From Nocardia sp. NBC_01327 (GTDB taxonomy: Bacteria; Actinomycetota; Actinomycetes; Mycobacteriales; Mycobacteriaceae), in NCBI RefSeq assembly GCF_035958815.1, contig NZ_CP108383.1, forward strand, positions 6,448,001 through 6,512,000: a stretch of DNA of 64,000 nt, read 5' to 3'. The position numbers and the translations under genes are program-made. Below, piece after piece: positions 1 through 8,327 of this stretch. Position 1 is the stretch's first letter. Each line of letters opens with the position of its first letter. Under the pieces are notes generated by a model. That model was not told where the DNA came from and made no database searches. It was given only the letters and a program-made list of their open reading frames with translations.

Positions 1-247
1 CAACGTCTTCGGGCCCGGGCACGGAGTCCGCCGACTCACCGGTCCGCAAGCGCAGGTCGAGCAGTCCGAGTAGGACGTCACGATCGCCGATGATGAATTC
101 GCCTGCGGGGTAACACATCGGGGCCGAGCCGTCACAGCATCCGCCCGACTGATGCAGCATGAGCGGTCCGTGCGTATCGCGGAGGCGACGGAGCAGATCC
201 ATCGCCGCCGCGGTGGCACGCGCCCGCCGGGGAGCGGGGGCAGGCAT
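1..247 (-). CDS. DUF779 domain protein (partial, 3' end outside window)
   Basis: The start lies inside the window and the gene runs off the left edge. The N-terminal part contains HQSGGCCDGSAPMCYP at about residues 28-43, the cysteine-rich signature of DUF779. This family of small proteins of unknown function is usually encoded directly after an aldehyde dehydrogenase. The ATG (247-245) overlaps the TGA of the upstream aldehyde dehydrogenase (TGATG), so the two are translationally coupled. A role in aldehyde oxidation is inferred from that neighbour only. Confidence 0.85.
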   Translation of the reverse strand, partial: MPAPAPRRARATAAAMDLLRRLRDTHGPLMLHQSGGCCDGSAPMCYPAGEFIIGDRDVLLGLLDLRLRTGESADSVPGPEDV

Positions 248-1770
248 CAGAAGAAGCCCTGAGCCTTCCCTGCATAGCTGACCAGGAGGTTCTTGGTCTG
301 CTGGTAGTGATCGAGCATCATGCGGTGGTTCTCGCGGCCGATGCCGGACTGCTTGTAGCCGCCGAATGCCGCATGCGCGGGGTACTGGTGATAGGTATTG
401 GTCCACACCCGCCCGGCCTGGATATCGCGCCCGGCCCGATAGGCCACCGCGCCGTCCCGCGACCAGACGCCCGCGCCGAGCCCGTACAGGGTGTCATTGG
501 CGAGCTTGATGGCATCGTCGTAATCGGCGAAGGAGGTCACCGAGACGACCGGGCCGAAGATCTCCTCCTGGAAGATCCGCATGGAGTTGCTCCCGGTGAA
601 CACGGTCGGCTGCACGTAGTAGCCGCCGGACAGGTCGCCGCCCAGGTCCACGCGCTCACCGCCGGTGAGCAGGGTCGCGCCCTCGGCCTTGCCGATCTCG
701 ATGTAGGACAGGATCTTTTCGAGCTGATCATTGCTGGCCTGCGCGCCGATCATGGTCTCGGTATCGAGCGGATCCCCCTGGCGCACAGCCTTGGTGCGCA
801 CCACGGCCGCGCTCAGGAAGTCGTCGTAGATATCGGCCTGGATGAGCGCGCGCGAGGGACAGGTGCAGACCTCGCCCTGATTGAGCGCGAACATGGTGAA
901 GCCCTCGAGCGCGCTGTCCTGGAAATCATCGTTCGCGGCAAGCACATCCGAGAAGAAGATGTTCGGGCTCTTACCGCCGAGCTCGAGCGTCACCGGAATC
1001 AGGTTCTGCGAGGCGTACTGCATGATCAGCCGGCCGGTGGTGGTCTCACCGGTGAAGGCGATCTTCTTGATGCGCGGGCTGGAGGCGAGCGGCTTGCCCG
1101 CCTCGACGCCGAAACCATTGACGATATTGACCACACCGGGCGGCAGCAGATCGCCGATGAGGCTCATCAGGAACAGAATCGAGGCCGGAGTCTGCTCGGC
1201 GGGCTTGAGCACCACCGCATTACCGGCGGCGAGCGCGGGCGCGAGCTTCCAGACGGCCATCAGGATCGGGAAGTTCCACGGAATGATCTGCCCGACAACG
1301 CCGAGCGGCTCGTGGAAGTGGTAGGCGACGGTGTCGGAGTTGATCTCCGACAGCGAACCCTCCTGCGCGCGAACGGCTCCCGCGAAGTACCGCAGATGGT
1401 CGATGGCCAGCGGGATGTCCGCGGCCATGGTCTCGCGGATCGGCTTGCCATTGTCCCAGGCCTCGGCCAGCGCCACGGCCTCGAGATTCGCCTCGATGCG
1501 ATCGGCGATCTTATTGAGAACGAGGGCGCGCTCGGTCACCGAGGTCTTGCCCCAGGCGGGGGCGGCGGCGTGCGCGGCGTCCAGGGCGAGCTCGATATCC
1601 TCCGCGGTCCCGCGGGCGACTTCACAGAACGTCTGACCCGTGACCGGGGTCGGGTTCTCGAAGTACTGACCCTTGACCGGAGCCACCCATTCGCCACCGA
1701 TCCAATTGTCGTAGCGGGAGGGAAAGGACATCGCGGCGTCGGGGGTGCCGGGGCGGGCGAAGACAGTCAT
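247..1770 (-). CDS. NAD-dependent aldehyde dehydrogenase (ExaC/AldB-like)
   Basis: A full-length 507-residue aldehyde dehydrogenase, expected to oxidise short aliphatic aldehydes such as acetaldehyde to the acid with NAD. The glutamate motif LELGGKSPNIFF and the nucleophile motif NQGEVCTCPSR are both intact, and the cofactor stretch IIPWNFPILMAVWKLAPALA is present. The ATG at 1770 has AGGAG eight bases upstream. It overlaps the DUF779 gene downstream, and a GAF-domain activator gene lies 94 bases upstream on the same strand. The ALDH-DUF779-GAF regulator arrangement is typical of alcohol or acetoin-derived aldehyde utilisation in actinobacteria. The exact substrate cannot be read from the sequence. 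Confidence 0.93.
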   Translation of the reverse strand: MTVFARPGTPDAAMSFPSRYDNWIGGEWVAPVKGQYFENPTPVTGQTFCEVARGTAEDIELALDAAHAAAPAWGKTSVTERALVLNKIADRIEANLEAVALAEAWDNGKPIRETMAADIPLAIDHLRYFAGAVRAQEGSLSEINSDTVAYHFHEPLGVVGQIIPWNFPILMAVWKLAPALAAGNAVVLKPAEQTPASILFLMSLIGDLLPPGVVNIVNGFGVEAGKPLASSPRIKKIAFTGETTTGRLIMQYASQNLIPVTLELGGKSPNIFFSDVLAANDDFQDSALEGFTMFALNQGEVCTCPSRALIQADIYDDFLSAAVVRTKAVRQGDPLDTETMIGAQASNDQLEKILSYIEIGKAEGATLLTGGERVDLGGDLSGGYYVQPTVFTGSNSMRIFQEEIFGPVVSVTSFADYDDAIKLANDTLYGLGAGVWSRDGAVAYRAGRDIQAGRVWTNTYHQYPAHAAFGGYKQSGIGRENHRMMLDHYQQTKNLLVSYAGKAQGFF

Positions 1771-1838
1771 CGAAAGGCTCCTCGATCTGCTGACGGGTAT
1801 GGCAGTCAGGTGTGACCCAGGACACTACGAGCGAGCAT

Positions 1839-1857
1839 GTTGCAGCACCGTTGCAAG
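1839..1857. promoter_or_regulatory. GTTGCA direct repeat upstream of aldehyde dehydrogenase
   Basis: Two GTTGCA copies (1839-1844 and 1850-1855) are spaced 11 bases apart, about one helical turn, between the activator gene and the aldehyde dehydrogenase start. The spacing fits a site for the neighbouring GAF activator, but the repeat is short and could be chance. Confidence 0.3.
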
Positions 1858-1864
1858 AAGCTGG

Positions 1865-3169
1865 TCAGATGCCCAGCTTGCGATCGAGCAGCGTCAGCTG
1901 CGCTTCCACCTGGGCATATACCGAGGAATTGCGATCCATCGAGCCGAGATAGGCGGCCCACGCGGCAATATCGTCGCGCCCGTCCACACAGCTGGTCCAG
2001 CGCGCCAGCAGGCGCGGATCGCCGGTCGCCAGCAGACTCGCGCGCAACCGCCCGTGCAGTTCCGCGCGCAGCTCGGTAATGCCCGGCGCGAGCGAACGCG
2101 GCAGCACCGGCCCCGGATACGCGCGCATCGCCGCCGCCGCGTCGCCCCGCGCCAGCGCCCGCCGCACCTCACCGAGGTCGGTATCGAGGTCCATCAGCAG
2201 CCGATACGGCCTCGAGGCCAAACCGTTCGCGCCCAGTATCTTTCGCACCCGGGACATTTCCGCACGCACGGTCACCGGATCGAGTTCGGACTCGTCGAGC
2301 AGCATGCTCAGATGGTCGGCGCTCAACCCCTCCGGATGATCGGCCAGCAGCACCAGAATCTCGGCATGCCGCTGCGACAGGCGAATTCGCTCACCGGCAA
2401 TGGTGAGCACGGGCCGGCCGGGACCGAGCACCTGCAACCGTGCCGTTGTGGGATCGGGGACCGTGGGGGCACCGAGCAGATGCAGTCGCAATTCCGATTC
2501 CGCCGCCACCACCGTCGCCCGGATCAGCGCCAGCACCTCCGGCGCGGCCACTCGCGGACCGCCGGTGATATCGATCGCACCGATGACCTTGCCGCTCAAC
2601 GGATCATGCACCGGTGCGGCCGTACAGCTGAACTCGTGCGCGGCCCGGCTGAAATGCTCCGCCCCGAAGATCTGCACATGATGATCGAGAGCCAGCGCGG
2701 TCCCCGGCGCATTGGTGCCCACCCGGTCCTCACTCCAGTCCGCGCCCTCGACGAAGTTCATCCCCGCGACGCGATCCTTGACCTTGGAATCACCTTCGAC
2801 CCACAGCAGCCGACCCCGCGCATCACTGATCGCGACCAGCAGTCCGGCGTCCGACGCATCCTCGACCAGTAGTTTGCGCACCACCGGCCGGATCAGCGCG
2901 GTGGGATGTGTTGCCCGATACCGCTGTAGATCCAGCCCGGCCATTCCCACCGCGCCACCGAATCCGTCGGGATCGACCCCACTGCTACGGCTGCGCCGCC
3001 ACGAATCGAGCACCACCGATCGCACCGAATCACCACTCGGCCGTACCGACGGCAGCCTGGTTCCCTCGATGAATGAGCTGTGCGCAAACGACATCCGCAC
3101 CGCCAGCTGCGTGACGTCATCCTCCGGCCGAACGGCAACCCACGGGCTGCCCTGCGCAACAGTGCTCAA
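1865..3169 (-). CDS. GAF-domain transcriptional activator (AcoR-like sensor with C-terminal winged helix)
   Basis: A 434-residue putative regulator. The N-terminal part has the AcoR-type pattern (VVLDSWRRSRSSGVDPD near residues 50-66) followed by a GAF-like sensor region. The C-terminal half has a DNA-binding-like segment (ERIRLSQRHAEILVLLADHPEG, then VTVRAEMSRVRKIL) resembling an OmpR/SARP winged helix, in place of the AAA+ domain of true AcoR. The start is TTG at 3169 with AAGGA seven bases upstream; the next ATG would remove about 27 residues. It lies just upstream of the aldehyde dehydrogenase on the same strand and probably activates it in response to a carbonyl or alcohol. Confidence 0.8.
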   Translation of the reverse strand: MSTVAQGSPWVAVRPEDDVTQLAVRMSFAHSSFIEGTRLPSVRPSGDSVRSVVLDSWRRSRSSGVDPDGFGGAVGMAGLDLQRYRATHPTALIRPVVRKLLVEDASDAGLLVAISDARGRLLWVEGDSKVKDRVAGMNFVEGADWSEDRVGTNAPGTALALDHHVQIFGAEHFSRAAHEFSCTAAPVHDPLSGKVIGAIDITGGPRVAAPEVLALIRATVVAAESELRLHLLGAPTVPDPTTARLQVLGPGRPVLTIAGERIRLSQRHAEILVLLADHPEGLSADHLSMLLDESELDPVTVRAEMSRVRKILGANGLASRPYRLLMDLDTDLGEVRRALARGDAAAAMRAYPGPVLPRSLAPGITELRAELHGRLRASLLATGDPRLLARWTSCVDGRDDIAAWAAYLGSMDRNSSVYAQVEAQLTLLDRKLGI

Positions 3170-3230
3170 TAGTCGTCCTTCACGTTCCCCCCACTGTAAC
3201 GCCGGTCACTCCGGCAGCACACCGCCTCCG

Positions 3231-4142
3231 TCACACCGATGCCCGGCCGCGACTGTGCTCGGCCCCGCGCACTCGCTGTTCGACCGCGTTCACCAATTCG
3301 TGCACCCGGGCGTCGCGGGCCAGCTTGCTGTCCAGTACGACGTTCACCGCACCGCGCAGCAGGGCATAGGGCTCCCAGCCGATCGGGGCGATGGTGCGGG
3401 GTGCGCGGCGGGCGATGCCGTCGGCGATCGTCAGGGCGGCCTGGTGTGCGGTGATCCGGACACTGAGCGGCCAGGGCAGCATATCGCCCAGCCGGCGGCC
3501 CAGCTCGTCGTCATCGAGGGTGTCATGGGTCATCGCGGTTTCCACGACGCCGAAGTAGGCGACGCCCGCGCTCGCGCCGACGGCGGCCAGCTCGACCCGC
3601 AGCGCGCGGCCGAGTTGTTCGACGGCCGCCTTGCTGATCATGTAGGGCGATCCGCCCACACCCGGTGCGAACGCGGCGGCCGAAGAGACCACGACCACAT
3701 GACCTTTCGCGGCAATGACGTGCTCGAGCGCGGGGCGCACGGTATTGAACACCCCGGTGAGATTGACGCCGATCACTCGATCGAAGTCGCGGCCGTTCAT
3801 GACGCGCAGTGTCGCGGGCTTGGGCACGATACCGGCATTGGCGACAACGACGTCCAGCCGTCCGAAGCGCTCCACCACGCGGGTGGCCACCTGCTCCATC
3901 GCCGTACGATCGGCGACATCGGCGGTGATCGCCAGCGCACGCCCACCGAGCGCGTCGGCCGCGGCACGGGCGCCCCGCTCATCGATATCGGCCAGTGCCA
4001 CCGACGCGCCGCGCGCGTACAGAATCCGCGCCAGCTCCAAGCCGATGCCCTGACCGGCGCCGGTGATCAAGACCGCCTTGCCGCTCACGTCGTAGGACGG
4101 GCCCGCGGTCCAGCCGAGCGGGTTCCACACACCGATGCCCAT
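3231..4142 (-). CDS. SDR-family NAD(P)-dependent oxidoreductase
   Basis: A short-chain dehydrogenase of 303 residues with the Rossmann motif TGAGQGIG near residue 30, the NAG motif, catalytic Ser in VVSSAAAF and the YMISK (YxxxK) pair. It should interconvert an alcohol and a ketone. The ATG at 4142 overlaps the TGA of the upstream monooxygenase gene (TGATG); a GTG one codon earlier (4145) is also possible. As the last gene of the operon it plausibly makes the ketone substrate of the monooxygenase or processes its product. The N-terminal WNPLGW stretch before the Rossmann fold is longer than usual. Confidence 0.88.
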   Translation of the reverse strand: MGIGVWNPLGWTAGPSYDVSGKAVLITGAGQGIGLELARILYARGASVALADIDERGARAAADALGGRALAITADVADRTAMEQVATRVVERFGRLDVVVANAGIVPKPATLRVMNGRDFDRVIGVNLTGVFNTVRPALEHVIAAKGHVVVVSSAAAFAPGVGGSPYMISKAAVEQLGRALRVELAAVGASAGVAYFGVVETAMTHDTLDDDELGRRLGDMLPWPLSVRITAHQAALTIADGIARRAPRTIAPIGWEPYALLRGAVNVVLDSKLARDARVHELVNAVEQRVRGAEHSRGRASV

Positions 4143-5614
4143 CACGCACTCACCTCATAAGAATCGATATCGAATCGGCTTGTGCGGCGGCGGTATTCGA
4201 AACTCCAGTTCGGATACAGACCCGCATTGTGGCCGTCGGCCGTCGTGTAGTAACTCTGGCATCCGCCGGTGAGCCATACCGTCGAACGACTGCGTTCCGC
4301 CATCTCGTCCAGGAACGCCTCCTGCACCTCCGGCCGCACCTCGACACGTTGAGCCCCACGCTCCCGCATGGTGCGCAAGGCGTCCACGATATAGGCGACC
4401 TGAGACTCGATCATGAAGACCGCCGACTGATTTCCCGCCGCACCGAACGGGCCCAGCGTGCAGAAGAAGTTCGGGAATCCGGCGAGTGCCGCGCCCAGAT
4501 AGCTTTGCGGCCGTTTGGCATACACCTCGGCGGCGGTGATGCCGTCGCGCCCGGTGAATCGTTCGAACGCGCCCGGAGCGGATTCGAAACCCGTTCCGTA
4601 GATGATGGTGTCGACCGGATGCTCGACACCATCGCGCGTCACGATCGAGTGCGCTCGCACCTCCGCGATTCCGGTGGTGACAACCTCGACATTGTCCTGA
4701 TCGAGCGCGGGCAGATAGGCATCGGAGAAGATCGCGCGCTTGCAGCCGATCATGTAGTCGGGCGTCAGCTTCCGGCGCAGCTCGGGATCACCGACCTGAC
4801 GGCGCAGCTGCATCTTGCCCAGCAGTTCGTACGGGTGCCGGAATCTGTTGTCCACGAAGCCGATCAACCCGAATCCCTCGATCAGCGTGTAGTAGCCCCC
4901 GCGAATGGCCTTGCCCACCGCGGGCACCCGGCGCAGCAGCGACCGTTCCAGCGCGGAGGTGGTGCGGTCCATCCGCGGCACTATCCATGGCGCCGAACGC
5001 TGGAACAGCGTGAGTGCGGCGACCTTCGGCTGGATCTCGGGCACGAACTGCACCGCCGAGGCGCCGGTGCCGATCACCGCCACCCGCTCCCCTGTCAGAT
5101 CGTGGTCGTGATCCCAGTGCAGCGAGTGAAAGCTCTTGCCCTGGAAAGTTTCCAGACCCGGCAGCGAGGGATACTTCGCATCGCTGAACACGCCGGTCGC
5201 GGAGATGACGAAGTCCGCCGTCAGCAGACCGGCGATGGTCTCCACCCGCCAGATCGACGCGTCCTCGTCCCATGCCGCCCGCACAACCTCAGCGCCATAA
5301 CGGATTCGGCCGGCGACATTGTTCCGGTGGGCCACCGAACGCAGGTATTCGAGAATCTCGCGCTGCCTGCCGTAGGTCCGAGACCAGTTCGGGTTCGGCG
5401 CGAACGAATAGCTGTACAGCTGCGATGGGACATCACACGCGCAGCCGGGATAGGTGTTCGCCTGCCAGGTGCCACCGAGGTCGCCGGCGCGCTCCAGAAT
5501 CACCAGATCGTCGAAACCGGCCTCGCGCAACTTGATCGCGAGCCCGATGCCCGCGAACCCGGCGCCGATGATCACGATATTCCTGTGCTCGGTCGATCCG
5601 GTCTGAGTTTCCAT
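4142..5614 (-). CDS. Flavin-containing Baeyer-Villiger-type monooxygenase
   Basis: A 490-residue FAD/NADPH monooxygenase. It has the FAD motif GAGFAGIG at about residue 18, the GGTWQANTYPGCACDVP segment, a second Rossmann motif GTGASAVQ, and the type I Baeyer-Villiger fingerprint FQGKSFHSLHWD (FxGxxxHxxxW[P/D]) between them. These enzymes turn ketones into esters or lactones. It sits 32 bases downstream of the reductase gene and overlaps the SDR start. The gene set resembles the mymA/EthA-type clusters of mycolata, but the substrate is unknown. It could also act on sulfur or nitrogen compounds. Confidence 0.9.
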   Translation of the reverse strand: METQTGSTEHRNIVIIGAGFAGIGLAIKLREAGFDDLVILERAGDLGGTWQANTYPGCACDVPSQLYSYSFAPNPNWSRTYGRQREILEYLRSVAHRNNVAGRIRYGAEVVRAAWDEDASIWRVETIAGLLTADFVISATGVFSDAKYPSLPGLETFQGKSFHSLHWDHDHDLTGERVAVIGTGASAVQFVPEIQPKVAALTLFQRSAPWIVPRMDRTTSALERSLLRRVPAVGKAIRGGYYTLIEGFGLIGFVDNRFRHPYELLGKMQLRRQVGDPELRRKLTPDYMIGCKRAIFSDAYLPALDQDNVEVVTTGIAEVRAHSIVTRDGVEHPVDTIIYGTGFESAPGAFERFTGRDGITAAEVYAKRPQSYLGAALAGFPNFFCTLGPFGAAGNQSAVFMIESQVAYIVDALRTMRERGAQRVEVRPEVQEAFLDEMAERSRSTVWLTGGCQSYYTTADGHNAGLYPNWSFEYRRRTSRFDIDSYEVSA

Positions 5615-5646
5615 GGACGTCGTCGTCCTTTCTAGAGGTCGAGCGG

Positions 5647-6717
5647 TCAGAGGTCGAGCACAAGACCGTCGTCGGCCGCTCGGGATACGCAGGTGAGCAT
5701 GGAGGTCGCACGCTCGGAATCGGGCAGGGTGCGGTCGCGGTGCTCGACGGCTCCCGCGAGCACCGCCACTTTGCAGGTGCCGCAGAAGCCCTGCTGGCAG
5801 GAGTAGACCACCCCGGGAAGCGCGCGGCGAATCGCGGCGAGCGCGGTCTCCTCCGCACCGACGCGCACCGTGGTCCCGGTCCGCGCCAGCCGGAGGTCGA
5901 ACTCCTTGCCGTCGATCACCGGCAATGCCGAAAAACGTTCGGTGTGCAGCGATCCTGCCGGGTTGACCACGAACGCCGTGCGCTCCGCTGCGGCCAGCAC
6001 CGGCGGCGGTCCGCAGACGTACACCGCCGCACCGGGTTCCGCGCGACCGAGCAACTCTTCGATATCCGGGACGCCGAATTCGTCATCCGGACGGATGTCT
6101 ATCTCGCCACCGGTGCACGCACTCAGCTCGTCCAGAAACGGCATGGTCGCGCGCGACCTGCCGAGATAGACCATCTTCCAGCGGGTTCCGGCGGCATCGG
6201 CCGCCCGCACCATCGGCAGGATGGGCGTGATGCCGATGCCACCGGCGACAAACAGATACGAGGGCGCTTCGACGAACGCGAAGGCATTGCGCGGTCCGCG
6301 AATTCGCAGGGGATGCCCCGCGCGCAGGACCTCGTGCACCTCACGGGATCCGCCGCCGCCCTCGTGGATATGCCGGACCGCGATCCGATACCGCAGCCGG
6401 TCCGCCGGATCACCGCACAGCGAATACTGCCGCTGGCGGCCCGACGGCAGGAACACATCCAGATGCGATCCCGGCGTCCAGGCGGGCAGCCGCGCACCAT
6501 TTCCCGCGACCAGGCTCAGACTTATGACGTCCGCGGCCTCGGCGCGCACCTCGTCGACAATCAGATCCAGCTCGAACCCGCTGCGCCGCACCGGATTCGG
6601 ACGCGACAGCATACGCGCGGACCCGCCGGAGACGAATACCCGCTTATAGGTGTCCATGGCGGCAACCAGAGCGCGCATCGTCGCCGGCGGCCTGTACTCC
6701 TTCACCACGGCAGTCAC
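5647..6717 (-). CDS. Ferredoxin reductase-type oxidoreductase with C-terminal 2Fe-2S domain (VanB-like)
   Basis: A 356-residue electron-transfer protein. Domains in order: flavin-binding barrel with RQYSLCGDP, NAD-binding domain with VAGGIGITPILPMVRAA and VYVCGPPPVL, and a plant-type 2Fe-2S ferredoxin with YSCQQGFCGTCK and a last cysteine in MLTCVSRA. The reading frame stays open far upstream, but that part is a shadow of the preceding gene. The real start is GTG at 6717, which overlaps that gene's stop (GTGA). It likely passes electrons from NAD(P)H to a partner oxygenase. The neighbouring metal-dependent hydrolase-family protein, a possible di-iron enzyme, is a candidate. Confidence 0.9.
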   Translation of the reverse strand: MTAVVKEYRPPATMRALVAAMDTYKRVFVSGGSARMLSRPNPVRRSGFELDLIVDEVRAEAADVISLSLVAGNGARLPAWTPGSHLDVFLPSGRQRQYSLCGDPADRLRYRIAVRHIHEGGGGSREVHEVLRAGHPLRIRGPRNAFAFVEAPSYLFVAGGIGITPILPMVRAADAAGTRWKMVYLGRSRATMPFLDELSACTGGEIDIRPDDEFGVPDIEELLGRAEPGAAVYVCGPPPVLAAAERTAFVVNPAGSLHTERFSALPVIDGKEFDLRLARTGTTVRVGAEETALAAIRRALPGVVYSCQQGFCGTCKVAVLAGAVEHRDRTLPDSERATSMLTCVSRAADDGLVLDL

Positions 6718-7604
6718 TGCGCCGCTCGCGCCGCCGGCGACTGCGCCAGATACCGCAGGGCGACATCCATGGGCCCGAGCTGCGAGGGGTGGAAACCCGG
6801 GCGCAGATACCGCGGCATCTCGGTGAAGAACGTCGTGAAGCTCGGAATGACCCCGCGCACAGTCGCAGTGACGAACTGCAGCGGCCAGAACCTGCCCTTG
6901 TCCGGCTGCGGATCCTGCCGGTAGAGGTACGCCGTCGACACGATGAACAGCGGCAGCAGCGTCGCGCTGGCCAGCACCGCGGTCCGGGCCTTCCGCGCGT
7001 AACTGCCGTCGACGTACATGTACGCGTCGTAGACGACACTCCGGTGCTCGACCTCTTCGGCGCCGTGCCAGCGCACCAGGTCCAGCATCGCCGGATGCAT
7101 GCCCTTCGCTTCGAGAATGTCGGCCTTCAGCAACCATTCGCCCAGAACGGCGGTGTAGTGCTCCATACCTGCGAACAATCCGAGCCGCTCCTTGAGCCAC
7201 TCCTGTTTCGCGCGACCGGTCAGACCGTGATCGCCCAGCACCCGATCCACCAGCCACGCAACCATATTCACGTAGGACTCGACATCGAGCCCGATCGATT
7301 GCAGATGCCGGCGGGCGCCTTCGTGACTGCTGGCGTGCATCGACTCCTGGCCGATGAATCCCGCGACCTCCTCGCGCAGCCGCTCGTCCTCGATCAGCGG
7401 CAATGCCTCGGCGAGGCAGTTCGCCATCGCCCGCTCCCCCTCCGGGAGCACCAGGTGCATCACATTGACGATATGGGTGGCCAGCACCTCGCCGGGGATG
7501 TAGTGCATCGGCACCGACGCGAAGTCGAAATGGACGTCGCGAGCATGAATCGCATGCGCTTCGTCGCCGTAGTGGTGCCTCGTCGCACCAGCCTTGTCAG
7601 CCAT
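6714..7604 (-). CDS. Metal-dependent hydrolase family protein (PF10118-like)
   Basis: A 296-residue alpha-helical protein with histidine/glutamate-rich segments typical of the predicted metal-dependent hydrolase family: IGQESMHASSHEGA near residue 110 and WHGAEEVEHRSVVYDAY near residue 200. The E/H pattern (ExxH, EExEH) resembles ferritin-like di-iron enzymes, so oxygenase activity fed by the adjacent reductase is possible. I chose the ATG at 7604 (MADKAG) because the upstream in-frame ATG at 7634 lies inside the operator palindrome. First gene of the operon that continues with reductase, Baeyer-Villiger monooxygenase and SDR, and divergent from a TetR regulator. Confidence 0.85.
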   Translation of the reverse strand: MADKAGATRHHYGDEAHAIHARDVHFDFASVPMHYIPGEVLATHIVNVMHLVLPEGERAMANCLAEALPLIEDERLREEVAGFIGQESMHASSHEGARRHLQSIGLDVESYVNMVAWLVDRVLGDHGLTGRAKQEWLKERLGLFAGMEHYTAVLGEWLLKADILEAKGMHPAMLDLVRWHGAEEVEHRSVVYDAYMYVDGSYARKARTAVLASATLLPLFIVSTAYLYRQDPQPDKGRFWPLQFVTATVRGVIPSFTTFFTEMPRYLRPGFHPSQLGPMDVALRYLAQSPAARAAQ

Positions 7605-7620
7605 GCCCTGAACGTACAGC

Positions 7621-7658
7621 GCAACAAATTGCATTGCAATGTATCAGCAACAAATTGC
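7621..7658. promoter_or_regulatory. TetR operator array between hydrolase operon and tetR
   Basis: Two identical copies of GCAACAAATTGC, each an inverted repeat (GCAA-N4-TTGC), lie at 7621-7632 and 7647-7658. The perfect 8-base palindrome ATTGCAAT lies at 7633-7640. Start-to-start spacing of the copies is 26 bases. The position in the divergent gap fits binding sites of the adjacent TetR-family protein controlling both directions. Confidence 0.7.
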
Positions 7659-7667
7659 TCCAGAATG

Positions 7668-7695
7668 TTGCAGAGGGCGTGATTTCTGCTAGCGT
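7668..7695 (+). promoter_or_regulatory. Predicted leaderless promoter of tetR
   Basis: TTGCAG (7668-7673) and TAGCGT (7690-7695, matching TANNNT) are spaced 16 bases, and the -10 element ends six bases before the GTG start at 7702. This predicts transcription starting at or next to the start codon, a common leaderless arrangement in actinobacteria. Confidence 0.5.
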
Positions 7696-7701
7696 CGAAG
7701 G

Positions 7702-8316
7702 GTGACCACTCCGCCTATGACCTCGAAGAACGCCCTCGAAGCAGCCGATTCCGTCGAATCGCGCATCCTCGACGCCGCGCTGGTCCAATTCGAGCAAGTG
7801 GGTATCAAGAAGACGACCATCGAGGACATCGCGCGCCGCGCCGGCGTCGACCGCGTGACCGTCTACCGCCGGGTCGGCTCCCGCGATGATGTCGTACAGC
7901 ACGTCACGACCCGCGAGGTCGCGCGGGTGCTGGCCGAACTGGCCGAGATCCCCGAACGCCACCGGACCCTCGAGGACCTGGTCGCCGATATCTTCGTCAC
8001 GGTCGTCACCCGCTGGCGCACCCATCCCCTGCTCAACAAGATGCTGGCCCTAGAACCGGAACGGGTTCTGCCGCAACTCACCACCGAGGGCGGACCTACC
8101 TTCGTCATGGCGCTCGCGGCGACCACGGGCGCGCTGCAGCGCGCGGTCGAGGACGGCTTGCTCGCGGATTCCGCCGATATGGTCACCCGCGCGGAGATCA
8201 TCTGCCGAATCGTCCACTCGCTCGTGCTGCAACCGGAGGGCACCACCGCGCTCGGCACCAGCGAGGAACTCGACGCCTTCGCGCGAAAGTACCTGGCGCC
8301 CATCATCTCCGGATGA
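7702..8316 (+). CDS. TetR/AcrR-family transcriptional regulator
   Basis: 204 residues. The N-terminal helix-turn-helix is clear (SRILDAALVQFEQVG, TIEDIARRAGVDRVTVYRR, residues about 20-60), followed by the usual all-helical ligand domain. The GTG start follows a TAGCGT -10 element directly, so the mRNA is probably leaderless. It is divergent from the hydrolase-reductase-monooxygenase-SDR operon, with palindromic sites between. Repression of that operon, relieved by a hydrophobic substrate or intermediate, is the simplest reading. Confidence 0.9.
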   Translation: MTTPPMTSKNALEAADSVESRILDAALVQFEQVGIKKTTIEDIARRAGVDRVTVYRRVGSRDDVVQHVTTREVARVLAELAEIPERHRTLEDLVADIFVTVVTRWRTHPLLNKMLALEPERVLPQLTTEGGPTFVMALAATTGALQRAVEDGLLADSADMVTRAEIICRIVHSLVLQPEGTTALGTSEELDAFARKYLAPIISG

Positions 8317-8327
8317 GATCGGCCGCC

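Noticed and set aside
307..1815. Long plus-strand open frame opposite the aldehyde dehydrogenase
   Set aside because: It is an antisense shadow caused by high GC in third positions; the minus-strand protein has all aldehyde dehydrogenase motifs and this one has none.
1865..3169. True AcoR-type sigma-54 activator
   Set aside because: There is no AAA+ ATPase domain with GAFTGA; the C-terminus is a winged helix, so sigma-54 activation is not supported.
6718..7257. N-terminal extension of the ferredoxin reductase frame
   Set aside because: The extra residues are out-of-frame reading of the hydrolase gene; the GTG at 6717 in a GTGA overlap is the natural start.
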